Assembly: GCA_036271855.1 (NCBI GenBank)
Contig: DATAZV010000389.1
Coordinates: forward strand, 1 to 8,426
Direction of reading: 5' to 3'
Origin: JAQGMJ01 sp036271855
GTDB lineage: Bacteria > Pseudomonadota > Gammaproteobacteria > Burkholderiales > JAEUOS01
Length of the DNA stretch: 8,426 bases
A program made the position numbers and the translations under genes. Shown piece by piece: positions 1 through 5,784 of this stretch. The stretch's first letter is position 1, and every line of letters begins with the position of its first letter. The notes beneath the pieces are model-generated. The model worked only from the letters and a program-made list of their open reading frames with translations. It was not told where the DNA came from and did not search any database.

Positions 1-252
1 CTCGCCGAAGCCGGCGAGGCTGCGCAGGTGCTTGCCTTGCGCCAGATCCACCACTTCGAGCGTATTGTTGCCCAGCGCGGCGATGTACAGCCGGCCGGCG
101 GCGGCGTCCAGCGTCATGTGGTCGATGCGCCCGCTCACACCGGGCAGCGCGATGGTCTTGACCGGTTCAAGCAGGTCGGCCGCCGCGGCACCAGCCGGCG
201 CGCTGCATGCGAGCCAGACAAAAAAACCTGTGAGTCGAATCCAGTGCTTCAT
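1..252 (-). CDS. Secreted YncE/YVTN-type beta-propeller protein, N-terminal part only
   Basis: The first 84 codons of a leftward gene are visible; the rest lies beyond the left edge. The start is the ATG at 252, preceded by GGAG eight bases away. Residues 1-25 form a signal peptide (K3 and R6, then a hydrophobic run and AGAAAA before DLLEPV), so the protein should be exported. From about residue 26 the chain reads like one blade of a YVTN/YncE-type propeller: IALPGVSGRIDHMTLDA, then RLYIAALGNNTLEVVDL. The family commonly works in the periplasm as a binding scaffold or as part of quinoprotein-like enzymes, but the catalytic part cannot be seen here, so no specific reaction is claimed. It is divergent from the rsbQ-like gene and shares a 294-base intergenic region with it. 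Confidence 0.8.
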   Translation of the reverse strand, partial: MKHWIRLTGFFVWLACSAPAGAAAADLLEPVKTIALPGVSGRIDHMTLDAAAGRLYIAALGNNTLEVVDLAQGKHLRSLAGFGE

Positions 253-386
253 CTCGTTCTCCACAATCAGGCGGAGCAGCACAAGCGGACGAGGCCTGCA
301 TCAGCAGCGCCTGTTGCTCCTCGGGCTACCGCAGCGATGGGCTCCCGGCCCCGCGCCGCCAGAGCCGCGAGCCCGCTATCAAAGGC

Positions 387-442
387 GCCTGGCTCGAATA
401 TTTTTTCTAAACCGCAGGATTGAAAATTGTATCGAGCCAGGC
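387..442. repeat. Inverted pair of a 21-nt motif forming a long hairpin
   Basis: Bases 387-397 (GCCTGGCTCGA) are perfectly complementary to 432-442 (TCGAGCCAGGC). The AT-rich flanks (398-407 and 422-431) continue the stem with a few mismatches or a bulge, leaving a loop of about 14 bases. Each arm is a copy of the motif GAAAAWTATTCGAGCCRGGC, one on each strand. A third copy lies at 3107-3126. The pair sits between the propeller gene and the rsbQ-like gene, so it could be a REP/BIME-like element, a transcriptional boundary or an operator; the sequence does not decide between these. Confidence 0.6.
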
Positions 443-471
443 CCCTGTTATTTTACTTTTTTAAGATGCGC

Positions 472-477
472 TATGAT
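472..477 (+). promoter_or_regulatory. Possible -10 box of the rsbQ-kinase operon
   Basis: TATGAT matches the sigma-70 -10 consensus at five of six bases and lies 70 bases before the start codon, just after an AT-rich stretch (447-464). No well-spaced -35 is present: TTTACT at 452-457 is only 14 bases away and TTATTT at 448-453 is 18 bases away but a poor match. The box lies inside an imperfect palindrome (ATGCG 466-470 against CGCAT 482-486), which could be an operator. Confidence 0.3.
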
Positions 478-546
478 GCATCGCATAGAGGAAAGCACGC
501 GCAGCCGCAGCGGCGTCCTTGCGCCTTTCGCTGGAGGATTTCGCAG

Positions 547-1350
547 ATGAACGCGCAGCAACGCAACAAGGTCACCGTCAGCGGCAGCGGTCCTGCGACG
601 ATGATGTTTGCCCATGGCTTCGGCTGCGACCAGAACATGTGGCGCTTCCTTGCCCCCGCCTTCGGTAACCGCTTCAAGACCATCCTGTTCGACCTCACAG
701 GCAGCGGCGCCTCTGACCTCGGGTCTTACGACCGCGCGAAGTACGGCACCCTGCACGGCCACGCGCAGGACGTGCTGGAGATCATCGACCAATGCGCCGA
801 CGGCCCGGTGATATTCGTCGGCCACTCGGTCAGCGCGGTGATCGGCATGCTCGCCGCCATCCGCTCGCCGCAGAGTTTCGGCCCGCAAATCATGATCGGC
901 CCCTCGCCCTCCTACATCAACGACGGCGACTACGTCGGCGGCTTCACCCGCGCCGACATCGACGGCCTGCTGGAGACGCTCGAAAGCAATTTCCTCGGCT
1001 GGTCTTCGACCATGGCCCCGGTCATCATGGGCGCGCCGGACCAGCCCGAACTGGGGGTGGAATTGACCAACAGCTTTTGCCGCACCGATCCTGAAATCGC
1101 CAAGCATTTCGCCCGCGTCACGTTTCTCTCGGACCATCGCGCCGACGTGCCGAAAATGCCGGTCCCCGCGCTGATCCTCCAGTGCAGCGACGACCTGATC
1201 GCGCCGCAATCGGTGGGCCGCTTCATGCACCGCTCGATGCCGCAAAGCACCCTCACCGTCATCGACAACGTCGGCCATTGCCCGCACCTGAGTTCCCCTT
1301 CGGCCAGCGTCAGCGCGATGGAAGAGTTCTTGCAAAAGATGGGTCTGTAG
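547..1350 (+). CDS. rsbQ: RsbQ-like alpha/beta-hydrolase (signalling hydrolase)
   Basis: This is a 267-aa alpha/beta-hydrolase, close to the roughly 269 aa of Bacillus RsbQ. ATG 547 is chosen because GGAGGA lies eight bases upstream; the reading frame is open from 427, but that earlier start has no ribosome site. Visible marks: the oxyanion-side HGFGCDQNMW (23-32), DLTGSGASDL (49-58), nucleophile elbow GHSVSA with Ser94, acid Asp216 in LQCSDDLIAP, and His244 in GHCPH. The blocks DPEIAKHF and FLSDHR are also typical of RsbQ. In B. subtilis RsbQ is required for the phosphatase RsbP to sense energy stress through its PAS domain, probably by supplying or trapping a small hydrophobic ligand, and it resembles the plant receptors KAI2 and D14. 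The next gene, one base later, starts with a PAS domain, so a partnership is likely. The second Gly of the elbow is Ser96. There is no signal peptide, so it should be cytoplasmic. The ligand is unknown. Confidence 0.9.
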   Translation: MNAQQRNKVTVSGSGPATMMFAHGFGCDQNMWRFLAPAFGNRFKTILFDLTGSGASDLGSYDRAKYGTLHGHAQDVLEIIDQCADGPVIFVGHSVSAVIGMLAAIRSPQSFGPQIMIGPSPSYINDGDYVGGFTRADIDGLLETLESNFLGWSSTMAPVIMGAPDQPELGVELTNSFCRTDPEIAKHFARVTFLSDHRADVPKMPVPALILQCSDDLIAPQSVGRFMHRSMPQSTLTVIDNVGHCPHLSSPSASVSAMEEFLQKMGL

Positions 1351-1351
1351 C

Positions 1352-2875
1352 ATGGCTGTGGCAGGCCCGGCCGGCCCGGCTGGCGACGCGCTGTTCGAGC
1401 AGGCCGCCTGCGGGCTGCTGGTGACGGATGCCGACGGGCTGATCATCCGCGCCAATGCCACCTTCTGCGCCTGGCTGGGCTTTGCCGCCGGCGAACTGGC
1501 GGGTGCGCGCCGCCTGCAAGACCTGTACACCGTCGGTGGGCGCGTATTTAACCAGACCCACCTCACGCCGCTGTTGCAGATGCAGGGCTCGGTGGCCGAA
1601 GTGGCCGTCGACCTGATGCATCGCGACGGCCACACCCTGCCGGTGCTGCTCAACATCGTCCGCAAGCCGGGCGAAGGCACCTTCCTGCACCATGTTTCCG
1701 TCGTCATCGTCGCCGACCGCAAGAAATACGAACGAGAGCTGCTGAACACGCGAGCCCAATTGCGCGAGCTCAACGAGACCCTTTCGCAGGCCGACAGGAA
1801 CAAGGACGAATTCCTCGCCACCCTGGCGCACGAGTTGCGCAATCCGCTGGCGCCGATGCAAAACGTGTTGCAGGTCCTGGCGCAGATGAACCTCGGCGAC
1901 CCCAAGGTCAACTGGTGCCGGGAGGTGCTGGCGCGGCAGGTCGCGCAGATGACCCACCTGGTCGACGACCTGCTGGAGGTTTCGCGCATCACCGAAGGCA
2001 AGCTCGAACTCCAGTTCGCCCGGGTCGACCTGACCGAAGCGACCCAGGCCGCCGTCGAAGGCGCGCGCCCGCTGATCCAGTCGGCCGAGCACGAATTGAC
2101 GGTCACCTCGCCCGGCCTGCCCATCTGGCTCAACGCCGACCCCACCCGCGTGGTGCAGATCATCCAGAACCTGCTGAACAACGCCGCCAAGTACACCCCA
2201 CGCGGCGGCAAGATCCACCTCAGCACCGAGACCGACGGCGACTCGGCGGTGATCCGCGTGCGCGACAACGGCATCGGCATTCCGGCGACCCACCTGACGC
2301 GCATCTTCGAAAAATTCTCCCAGGTCGAGTCTGCGCGCTCGCGCTCCCAGGGCGGTTTGGGCATCGGCCTTTCGCTGGTGCGCGCCCTGGTCGATCTGCA
2401 TGGCGGCGCCGTCGCGGCGCAGAGCGATGGCCTGGGCAAGGGCAGCGAATTCACCGTCCGCCTGCCGGTCGCCCGCGAACCCGCCCCGGGCGCCGCCCCG
2501 GCGCGGCGCGAGGCCACCGAAGCCCCGAGGAAAATACTCGTCGTCGACGACAGTCAGGACATCGTCGACAGCATGGCCATGCTGCTCACCCTGCGCGGCC
2601 ACGAACTGTGCACCGCCAACAGCGGCGCCGCCGCCCTCGAAGCCGCCGCCAAGTTCCGCCCGGAAGTAATCGTCCTCGACATCGGCCTGCCCGACATGGA
2701 TGGCTACGAAGTCGCCCGCCGCCTGCGCGGCGAGCCCTGGGGCGCGCAGATCGTGCTGGTCGCGCTCACCGGCTGGGGCCAGAAGCAGGACAAGGAAGCC
2801 GCCGCCGCCGCCGGCTTCGACCACCACCTGACCAAGCCGCTCGGCCCCAACACGCTCGCCGACATCCTCAAATAA
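1352..2875 (+). CDS. Soluble hybrid histidine kinase: PAS, HisKA, HATPase, receiver
   Basis: This 507-aa protein has a PAS domain (about 13-120), a coiled-coil linker (122-150), a HisKA domain with phosphoacceptor His160 in FLATLAHELRNPLAPM, a HATPase domain (N box 269-282 NLLNNAAKYT; G1 DNGIGIP 305-311; F box FEKF 319-322; G2 GLGIGLS 335-341), and a C-terminal receiver (394-507) with Asp399/Asp400, phosphorylated Asp443, Thr473 and Lys495. All key residues are intact. There is no membrane segment, so it is a cytoplasmic sensor. The PAS segment, with FNQTHLTPLLQM and DGHTLPVLLNIVRK, resembles that of RsbP, the partner of RsbQ in Bacillus. The ATG is one base after the rsbQ-like stop and has only a weak ribosome site, which suggests translational coupling. 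No DNA-binding or other output domain is present, so a phosphotransfer protein or separate regulator elsewhere probably receives the signal. Confidence 0.92.
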   Translation: MAVAGPAGPAGDALFEQAACGLLVTDADGLIIRANATFCAWLGFAAGELAGARRLQDLYTVGGRVFNQTHLTPLLQMQGSVAEVAVDLMHRDGHTLPVLLNIVRKPGEGTFLHHVSVVIVADRKKYERELLNTRAQLRELNETLSQADRNKDEFLATLAHELRNPLAPMQNVLQVLAQMNLGDPKVNWCREVLARQVAQMTHLVDDLLEVSRITEGKLELQFARVDLTEATQAAVEGARPLIQSAEHELTVTSPGLPIWLNADPTRVVQIIQNLLNNAAKYTPRGGKIHLSTETDGDSAVIRVRDNGIGIPATHLTRIFEKFSQVESARSRSQGGLGIGLSLVRALVDLHGGAVAAQSDGLGKGSEFTVRLPVAREPAPGAAPARREATEAPRKILVVDDSQDIVDSMAMLLTLRGHELCTANSGAAALEAAAKFRPEVIVLDIGLPDMDGYEVARRLRGEPWGAQIVLVALTGWGQKQDKEAAAAAGFDHHLTKPLGPNTLADILK

Positions 2876-2877
2876 AA

Positions 2878-2912
2878 AAAAGCGCGGCAGGCAAAAAGCC
2901 GGCCACGCTTTT
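2878..2912 (+). terminator. Hairpin terminator after the hybrid kinase, usable from both sides
   Basis: Two bases after the kinase stop, AAAAGCG (2878-2884) pairs with CGCTTTT (2906-2912). Inside, GGC/GCC (2886-2888 with 2902-2904) and GGC/GCC (2890-2892 with 2898-2900) continue the stem, interrupted by two single mismatches, around an AAAAA loop. The U-run is short on the plus strand but seven bases long on the minus strand, so it may also stop leftward transcripts from the EamA gene. Confidence 0.75.
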
Positions 2913-2976
2913 AAACCGCGCCAGCCCGGGGGGAGGCTGGAGGCGGGGCCGATTCCGGCAACGGCGGGGGCGCCAT

Positions 2977-3040
2977 GGGGGCAGAATGACCTGGCGGCGC
3001 TTACTTGGAGGAGCGCCGCGATGCACAGCATTCTGCCGCC
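2977..3040 (+). repeat. Nested inverted repeat with a Shine-Dalgarno-like loop
   Basis: The outer arms are GGCAGAATG (2980-2988) and CATTCTGCC (3029-3037), perfect over nine bases and extended by two more pairs after one mismatch. The inner arms are GCGGCGCT (2994-3001) and AGCGCCGC (3012-3019), perfect over eight bases around a ten-base loop. The loop ends in GGAGG, and an ATG follows at 3021 between the arms, opening a 24-codon ORF to 3095. The lack of a U-run argues against a plain terminator. It may be a mobile-element remnant, a cruciform, or an RNA that hides a translation start. Confidence 0.6.
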
Positions 3041-3095
3041 CGCGCCAAAGGCCACGTATCGGCGGCCGGCTGAAACGGGCGTGGGAGGGCGCTGA
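3021..3095 (+). CDS. Possible 24-aa leader-type peptide (weak)
   Basis: An ATG at 3021 follows TTGGAGGAG with eight intervening bases, a strong ribosome-site match, and opens 24 codons before TGA at 3093-3095. The peptide starts MHSILPPAPKATYRR and is basic and proline-rich, with no signal peptide and no recognisable motif. The start lies within the outer arms of the nested hairpin, which would allow structure-dependent translation. No promoter is apparent and the kinase terminator lies just upstream. In a GC-rich intergenic region this could arise by chance. Confidence 0.2.
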   Translation: MHSILPPAPKATYRRPAETGVGGR

Positions 3096-3104
3096 CCTGC
3101 AAGC

Positions 3105-3126
3105 TTGAAAATTATTCGAGCCGGGC
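3105..3126 (+). repeat. Third copy of the 21-nt motif, near the EamA stop
   Basis: TTGAAAATTATTCGAGCC (3105-3122) plus GGGC repeats the motif seen at 420-442 (TTGAAAATTGTATCGAGCC, then AGGC) in the same orientation, and at 407-387 on the other strand. The similarity continues into a short TATTT stretch. The copy ends five bases before the EamA stop codon. On the minus strand GAGCC/GGCTC followed by AATAATTTTC could make a weak terminator for EamA. Confidence 0.5.
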
Positions 3127-3130
3127 TCTT

Positions 3131-4042
3131 TTATTTCTTCAGTGCGTCTTTAGAGAGGTGCCGGAACCGGAAGCCAATCCACCCGGCCATGCGCTCGACC
3201 GGCAAGATGACGATCGCCAGTCCGAGAATGATGAACACCATGCCCGTCAGGCGCAGGGACCCGAAGCGTTCGCCGAACACCAGCGCCGAGGAAAGCGCGC
3301 CGACGCATGGCGCCAGCAAAGCGAAGGGAGTCACCGCCGCCGTCGGGTAGAGCCTGAGCAAGCGTCCCCAGATGGCGTAGGCCAGAATGGTGGAAATCAG
3401 GCCGAGGTAGAGCACAGCGCCAAGCGCCGCCGGCGGTGCGCCCGCCAATACCGCCGGCAATGAGAGGGGCCCATCGAGCCACGCGGAAATCGCCAGGGCC
3501 GGCAGTGGTGGCACCAGCGCCATCCACACCACCAGATGCAGGGTTTCGACCGGCGGCAGGCGTTTCATCAACACGTTGCCGATGCCCCAACTGATCGCCG
3601 AACCGAGGGTCAGGCCCAGGCCCAGGGCGGTCAGGCCCCGCCCGACAGTCAACCCGACCAGCGCCAGGCCGGTCAGCCCCGCCGCCAGACCGGCAAGCTG
3701 CTTGCGCGTCGGGCGTTCGCCCAAAATGGCGATGGCGAAGATCACGGTGAACAAGGCTTGCGACTGGCTGACCACCGAGGCAAGCCCGGGCGGCATGCCG
3801 TTTGCGATTCCGAAGAATTGCAGCAGGAACTGCCCCGCGAACATCGTCGAGCCGACTGCGATCAGCATCGGCCACGGCACCACCGGCCGAGGCAAAAAGA
3901 GCGCCGGCAGGCAAGCGACCGCGAAGCGCAGGAATGCAAGCTGCGGAGGTGAAAAAGTGTTCAGCGCAATCCGGGTGGCTACGTAGGCAAATCCCCAGAT
4001 CGTTGCTACCAGCATTGCCAGCAGGGCGTGGCGCAATTTCAT
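3131..4042 (-). CDS. EamA/DMT-family membrane transporter
   Basis: This 303-aa protein is of the usual length for the drug/metabolite transporter superfamily, with about ten hydrophobic helices in two EamA repeats (about 4-135 and 145-280). The first begins LLAMLVATIWGFAYVATRIAL, typical of the family; the second has GSAISWGIGNVLMKR and ends with ALLAPCVGALSSALVFGE. The nearest functional models are exporters of amino acids such as O-acetylserine and cysteine, but substrate cannot be read from sequence in this family. It sits in the inner membrane. The start is ATG 4042 with a weak AGAAAG site. It is on the same strand as the arsenic operon, 103 bases after arsC, with its own AT-rich upstream region holding a palindrome, so it is probably a separate unit. 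A role in arsenic handling is possible but not shown. Confidence 0.88.
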   Translation of the reverse strand: MKLRHALLAMLVATIWGFAYVATRIALNTFSPPQLAFLRFAVACLPALFLPRPVVPWPMLIAVGSTMFAGQFLLQFFGIANGMPPGLASVVSQSQALFTVIFAIAILGERPTRKQLAGLAAGLTGLALVGLTVGRGLTALGLGLTLGSAISWGIGNVLMKRLPPVETLHLVVWMALVPPLPALAISAWLDGPLSLPAVLAGAPPAALGAVLYLGLISTILAYAIWGRLLRLYPTAAVTPFALLAPCVGALSSALVFGERFGSLRLTGMVFIILGLAIVILPVERMAGWIGFRFRHLSKDALKK

Positions 4043-4064
4043 GTTGTCTTTCTGTTTTCGATAT

Positions 4065-4080
4065 TTCCAATATTATGGAA
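4065..4080 (-). promoter_or_regulatory. Palindrome in the EamA promoter region
   Basis: TTCCA (4065-4069) and TGGAA (4076-4080) are inverted around ATATTA, in the only AT-rich stretch of this gap, about 23 bases before the EamA start. Candidate -10 hexamers for the minus strand (CATAAT, TACTAT) overlap it. This arrangement suits a repressor or activator site, but no matching regulator gene is next to it and no clear -35 can be named. Confidence 0.4.
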
Positions 4081-4102
4081 TAGTATGAGCGCACGAAATG
4101 CC

Positions 4103-4123
4103 GCCCGAGCCAGCCTGGCGGGC
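4103..4123 (-). terminator. GC-rich stem-loop after arsC, possible transcription stop
   Basis: On the minus strand GCCCG pairs with CGGGC, followed after a two-base bulge by CCA with TGG around a three-base loop, 22 bases after the arsC stop. No U-run follows (GGCATTTCG), so it is at best a weak intrinsic terminator and may instead protect the 3' end of the arsenic transcript. Confidence 0.3.
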
Positions 4124-4145
4124 CTAGCCGTTCAAACCGGCATCT

Positions 4146-4577
4146 TCATTTCCCGCCGACTCGCGCCCCGCCCGCGTCGATCACCGCCGCGCCATCTTCC
4201 TTGGAGAATGCACCCCGCTGCGGCGCGGGAAGCATGTCGAGCACCACCTCCGAGGGCCGGCACAAACGGGTGGCCGTGGGCGCCACCACGATGGGCCGGT
4301 TGATCAGGATCGGCTGCGCCATCATGGCGTCGAGCAAGGCATCGTCCGTCAAGGCCGGGTCGTCGAGCCCGAGTTCGTCGTAGGGCGTGCCCTTGCGGCG
4401 CAGCAGTTCGCGCACCGGAATCCCCATCTGGCCGATCAGTTCCACCAGGCGTTCGCGGCTCGGCGGGGTCTTCAGGTATTCGATCACTTCCGGCTCCTCG
4501 CCGCTGTTGCGGATCAGCGCCAGCACGTTGCGCGAGGTGCCGCAATCGGGGTTGTGATAAATCGTGACTCTTGCCAT
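4146..4577 (-). CDS. arsC: Arsenate reductase ArsC, glutaredoxin-dependent type
   Basis: This 143-aa enzyme reduces arsenate to arsenite in the cytoplasm, using glutathione and glutaredoxin. It matches the R773-type family: catalytic Cys12 in YHNPDCGTSRN, and the three arsenate-binding arginines at the expected positions, Arg60 (LLRRKGTPYDEL), Arg94 (LINRPIVV) and Arg107 (LCRPSEVVLDML). Length is normal for the family, with a short variable tail. AAGGAAAG lies just before ATG 4577, and the gene starts 17 bases after the aqpS stop, so it is the last gene of the arsR operon. No arsB or ACR3 pump accompanies it; the arsenite it makes would have to leave by the upstream channel. Confidence 0.95.
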   Translation of the reverse strand: MARVTIYHNPDCGTSRNVLALIRNSGEEPEVIEYLKTPPSRERLVELIGQMGIPVRELLRRKGTPYDELGLDDPALTDDALLDAMMAQPILINRPIVVAPTATRLCRPSEVVLDMLPAPQRGAFSKEDGAAVIDAGGARVGGK

Positions 4578-4594
4578 CTGCTTTCCTTCTCGCT

Positions 4595-5272
4595 CTATGT
4601 TTCCGTTTTTGCCGCCACAGCGCTGCCCAGCGCGCCGTGCAACAGCAGGCCGATGCCGGCGCCCACCAGTTCGGCGACGATGAAGCCGGGCACGCTCACC
4701 GGTGCGATGCCGGCAAAACTGTCGCTCAGCATGCGCCCAAACGCCGCCGCCGGGTTGGCGAAAGACGTCGATGCGGTAAACCAGTAAGCCGCGCCGATGT
4801 AAGCCGCCACCATCGCCGCGACGCGGCCCGGCGGCGCGCGCAAGATCACCAGCAGCAGGCCCGCCGTGGCAACGGCCTCAGCCAGCCACTGGCCGTTGCC
4901 GGTGCGCAGCTTGCCGGACAGTTGCCAGATCGGCAGGTCGAACATGCCGTGCGCCAGCCAGGCGCCCGCCGCCGCGCCCACCAGTTGCGCCGCCACATAA
5001 GGCGCGAGCCGGTTCCAGCCAAGATGGCCGCGCGCGCACATCGCCAGGCTGACCGCCGGATTGAAATGCGCGCCGCTCACCGGGCCGAAGACTTCGATCA
5101 GCACATACAGCCCGCCCACGGTGGCCAGCGTATTGGCCAGCAGCGCCAGCGCCATGTTGCCGCCCGCCAAACGCTCGGCCATGATGCCCGAGCCGATCAC
5201 CACGGCCAGCAGCAAGGCGGTGCCGGCGGCCTCGCCAAGCAGGCGGCGCCACAAGGGGTCGGCGTGGGCCAT
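4595..5272 (-). CDS. aqpS: AqpS-type aquaglyceroporin, probable arsenite/methylarsenical channel
   Basis: This 225-aa MIP-family channel has six hydrophobic helices and two half-helix NPA motifs, Asn71-Pro-Ala (GAHFNPAVS) and Asn173-Pro-Ala (SFANPAAAF). In ordinary aquaporins an Arg directly follows the second NPA and narrows the pore; here it is Ala176, as in the AqpS-like group where that Arg is lost. In Sinorhizobium an aqpS gene takes the place of an arsenite pump in an ars operon and lets arsenite flow out down its gradient. The ars genes on both sides support that role. The start ATG 5272 lies 29 bases after the arsI stop; the reading frame stays open upstream to 5509, but that stretch overlaps arsI and is not channel-like. 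The ribosome site is weak (GGA). Confidence 0.88.
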   Translation of the reverse strand: MAHADPLWRRLLGEAAGTALLLAVVIGSGIMAERLAGGNMALALLANTLATVGGLYVLIEVFGPVSGAHFNPAVSLAMCARGHLGWNRLAPYVAAQLVGAAAGAWLAHGMFDLPIWQLSGKLRTGNGQWLAEAVATAGLLLVILRAPPGRVAAMVAAYIGAAYWFTASTSFANPAAAFGRMLSDSFAGIAPVSVPGFIVAELVGAGIGLLLHGALGSAVAAKTET

Positions 5273-5301
5273 CGGAATCCGGCGTTCGCGCGCTGCCCGG
5301 C

Positions 5302-5784
5302 TCAGCAGCAGGCGCTGCGCTTGCCGCCGGGTTGCTCCGCTGCCTTGGCGGGAGCGCAGCAGGCATTTGCCACTGCGCTGCCCGTGGGCTTGGCGACAGC
5401 CTTTGCATCCGCGCCGAAGGTGGGAATGCTGCCCAGCGTATGAAAGGTTTCCCAGGCGATGCCCTGCGGGTCGGTGGTCCAGTACTTGTTGGAGTTCGCG
5501 TAACAGCACGCCGCGTCTTCCTGATCGCGCGCCGCGATATCGGCCTGCGCCACTTGCCCGCGCAGGTCGGCCAGTTCATCCTCGCTGTCCACCTGCAGGC
5601 CGAGATGGTCAACGCCGGTCTTCAGGCCGCGATTGGAAATCGCGAAGTTGACGCGCGGGTCTTCGAGCATCCACTTGGCGTAGTCGTCTTTCACTACGGC
5701 CGGCGGCTGGTTGAAGATGGCGGAATAAAAACCGATGTTCTTTTCCAGGTCATCGACGGCGACATGGATATGGAAGCGCTTCAT
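5302..5784 (-). CDS. arsI: ArsI-type C-As lyase (CadI/VOC family) with Cys-rich tail
   Basis: This 160-aa vicinal-oxygen-chelate protein most resembles ArsI, the iron-dependent dioxygenase that cleaves the carbon-arsenic bond of trivalent organoarsenicals such as methylarsenite, giving arsenite. Candidate metal ligands are His5 (or His7), His60 in VDHLGLQV and Glu112 in AWETFHTL; the arsenic-binding pair is Cys93-Cys94 in ACCYANSNKYW. The family was first named CadI for cadmium induction, so metal-stress function without lyase activity remains possible. The ATG overlaps the arsR stop (ATGA), indicating coupled translation. The tail from about residue 125 is a low-complexity extension with two further Cys pairs, 142-143 and 159-160, the latter being the last two residues. 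Confidence 0.88.
   Translation of the reverse strand: MKRFHIHVAVDDLEKNIGFYSAIFNQPPAVVKDDYAKWMLEDPRVNFAISNRGLKTGVDHLGLQVDSEDELADLRGQVAQADIAARDQEDAACCYANSNKYWTTDPQGIAWETFHTLGSIPTFGADAKAVAKPTGSAVANACCAPAKAAEQPGGKRSACC

Noticed and set aside
260..335. Possible riboswitch upstream of the beta-propeller gene (GGAGCAGCA against TGTTGCTCC)
   Set aside because: A single imperfect pairing; no conserved core of any riboswitch I can recognise.
427..546. Upstream extension of the RsbQ-like protein
   Set aside because: The extra 40 residues have no ribosome site, overlap the hairpin and promoter region, and are absent from the family.
448..2517. Very long leftward open frame (689 codons) opposite the rsbQ-kinase operon
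   Set aside because: It is Arg/Ser/Ala-rich with no domain, and is the expected artefact of GC-rich codon use in the two well-supported rightward genes.
1310..3055. Second long leftward open frame (581 codons) opposite the kinase
   Set aside because: Same shadow effect; composition is Gly/Ala/Gln/Val-rich without domains, and it runs across the kinase terminator.
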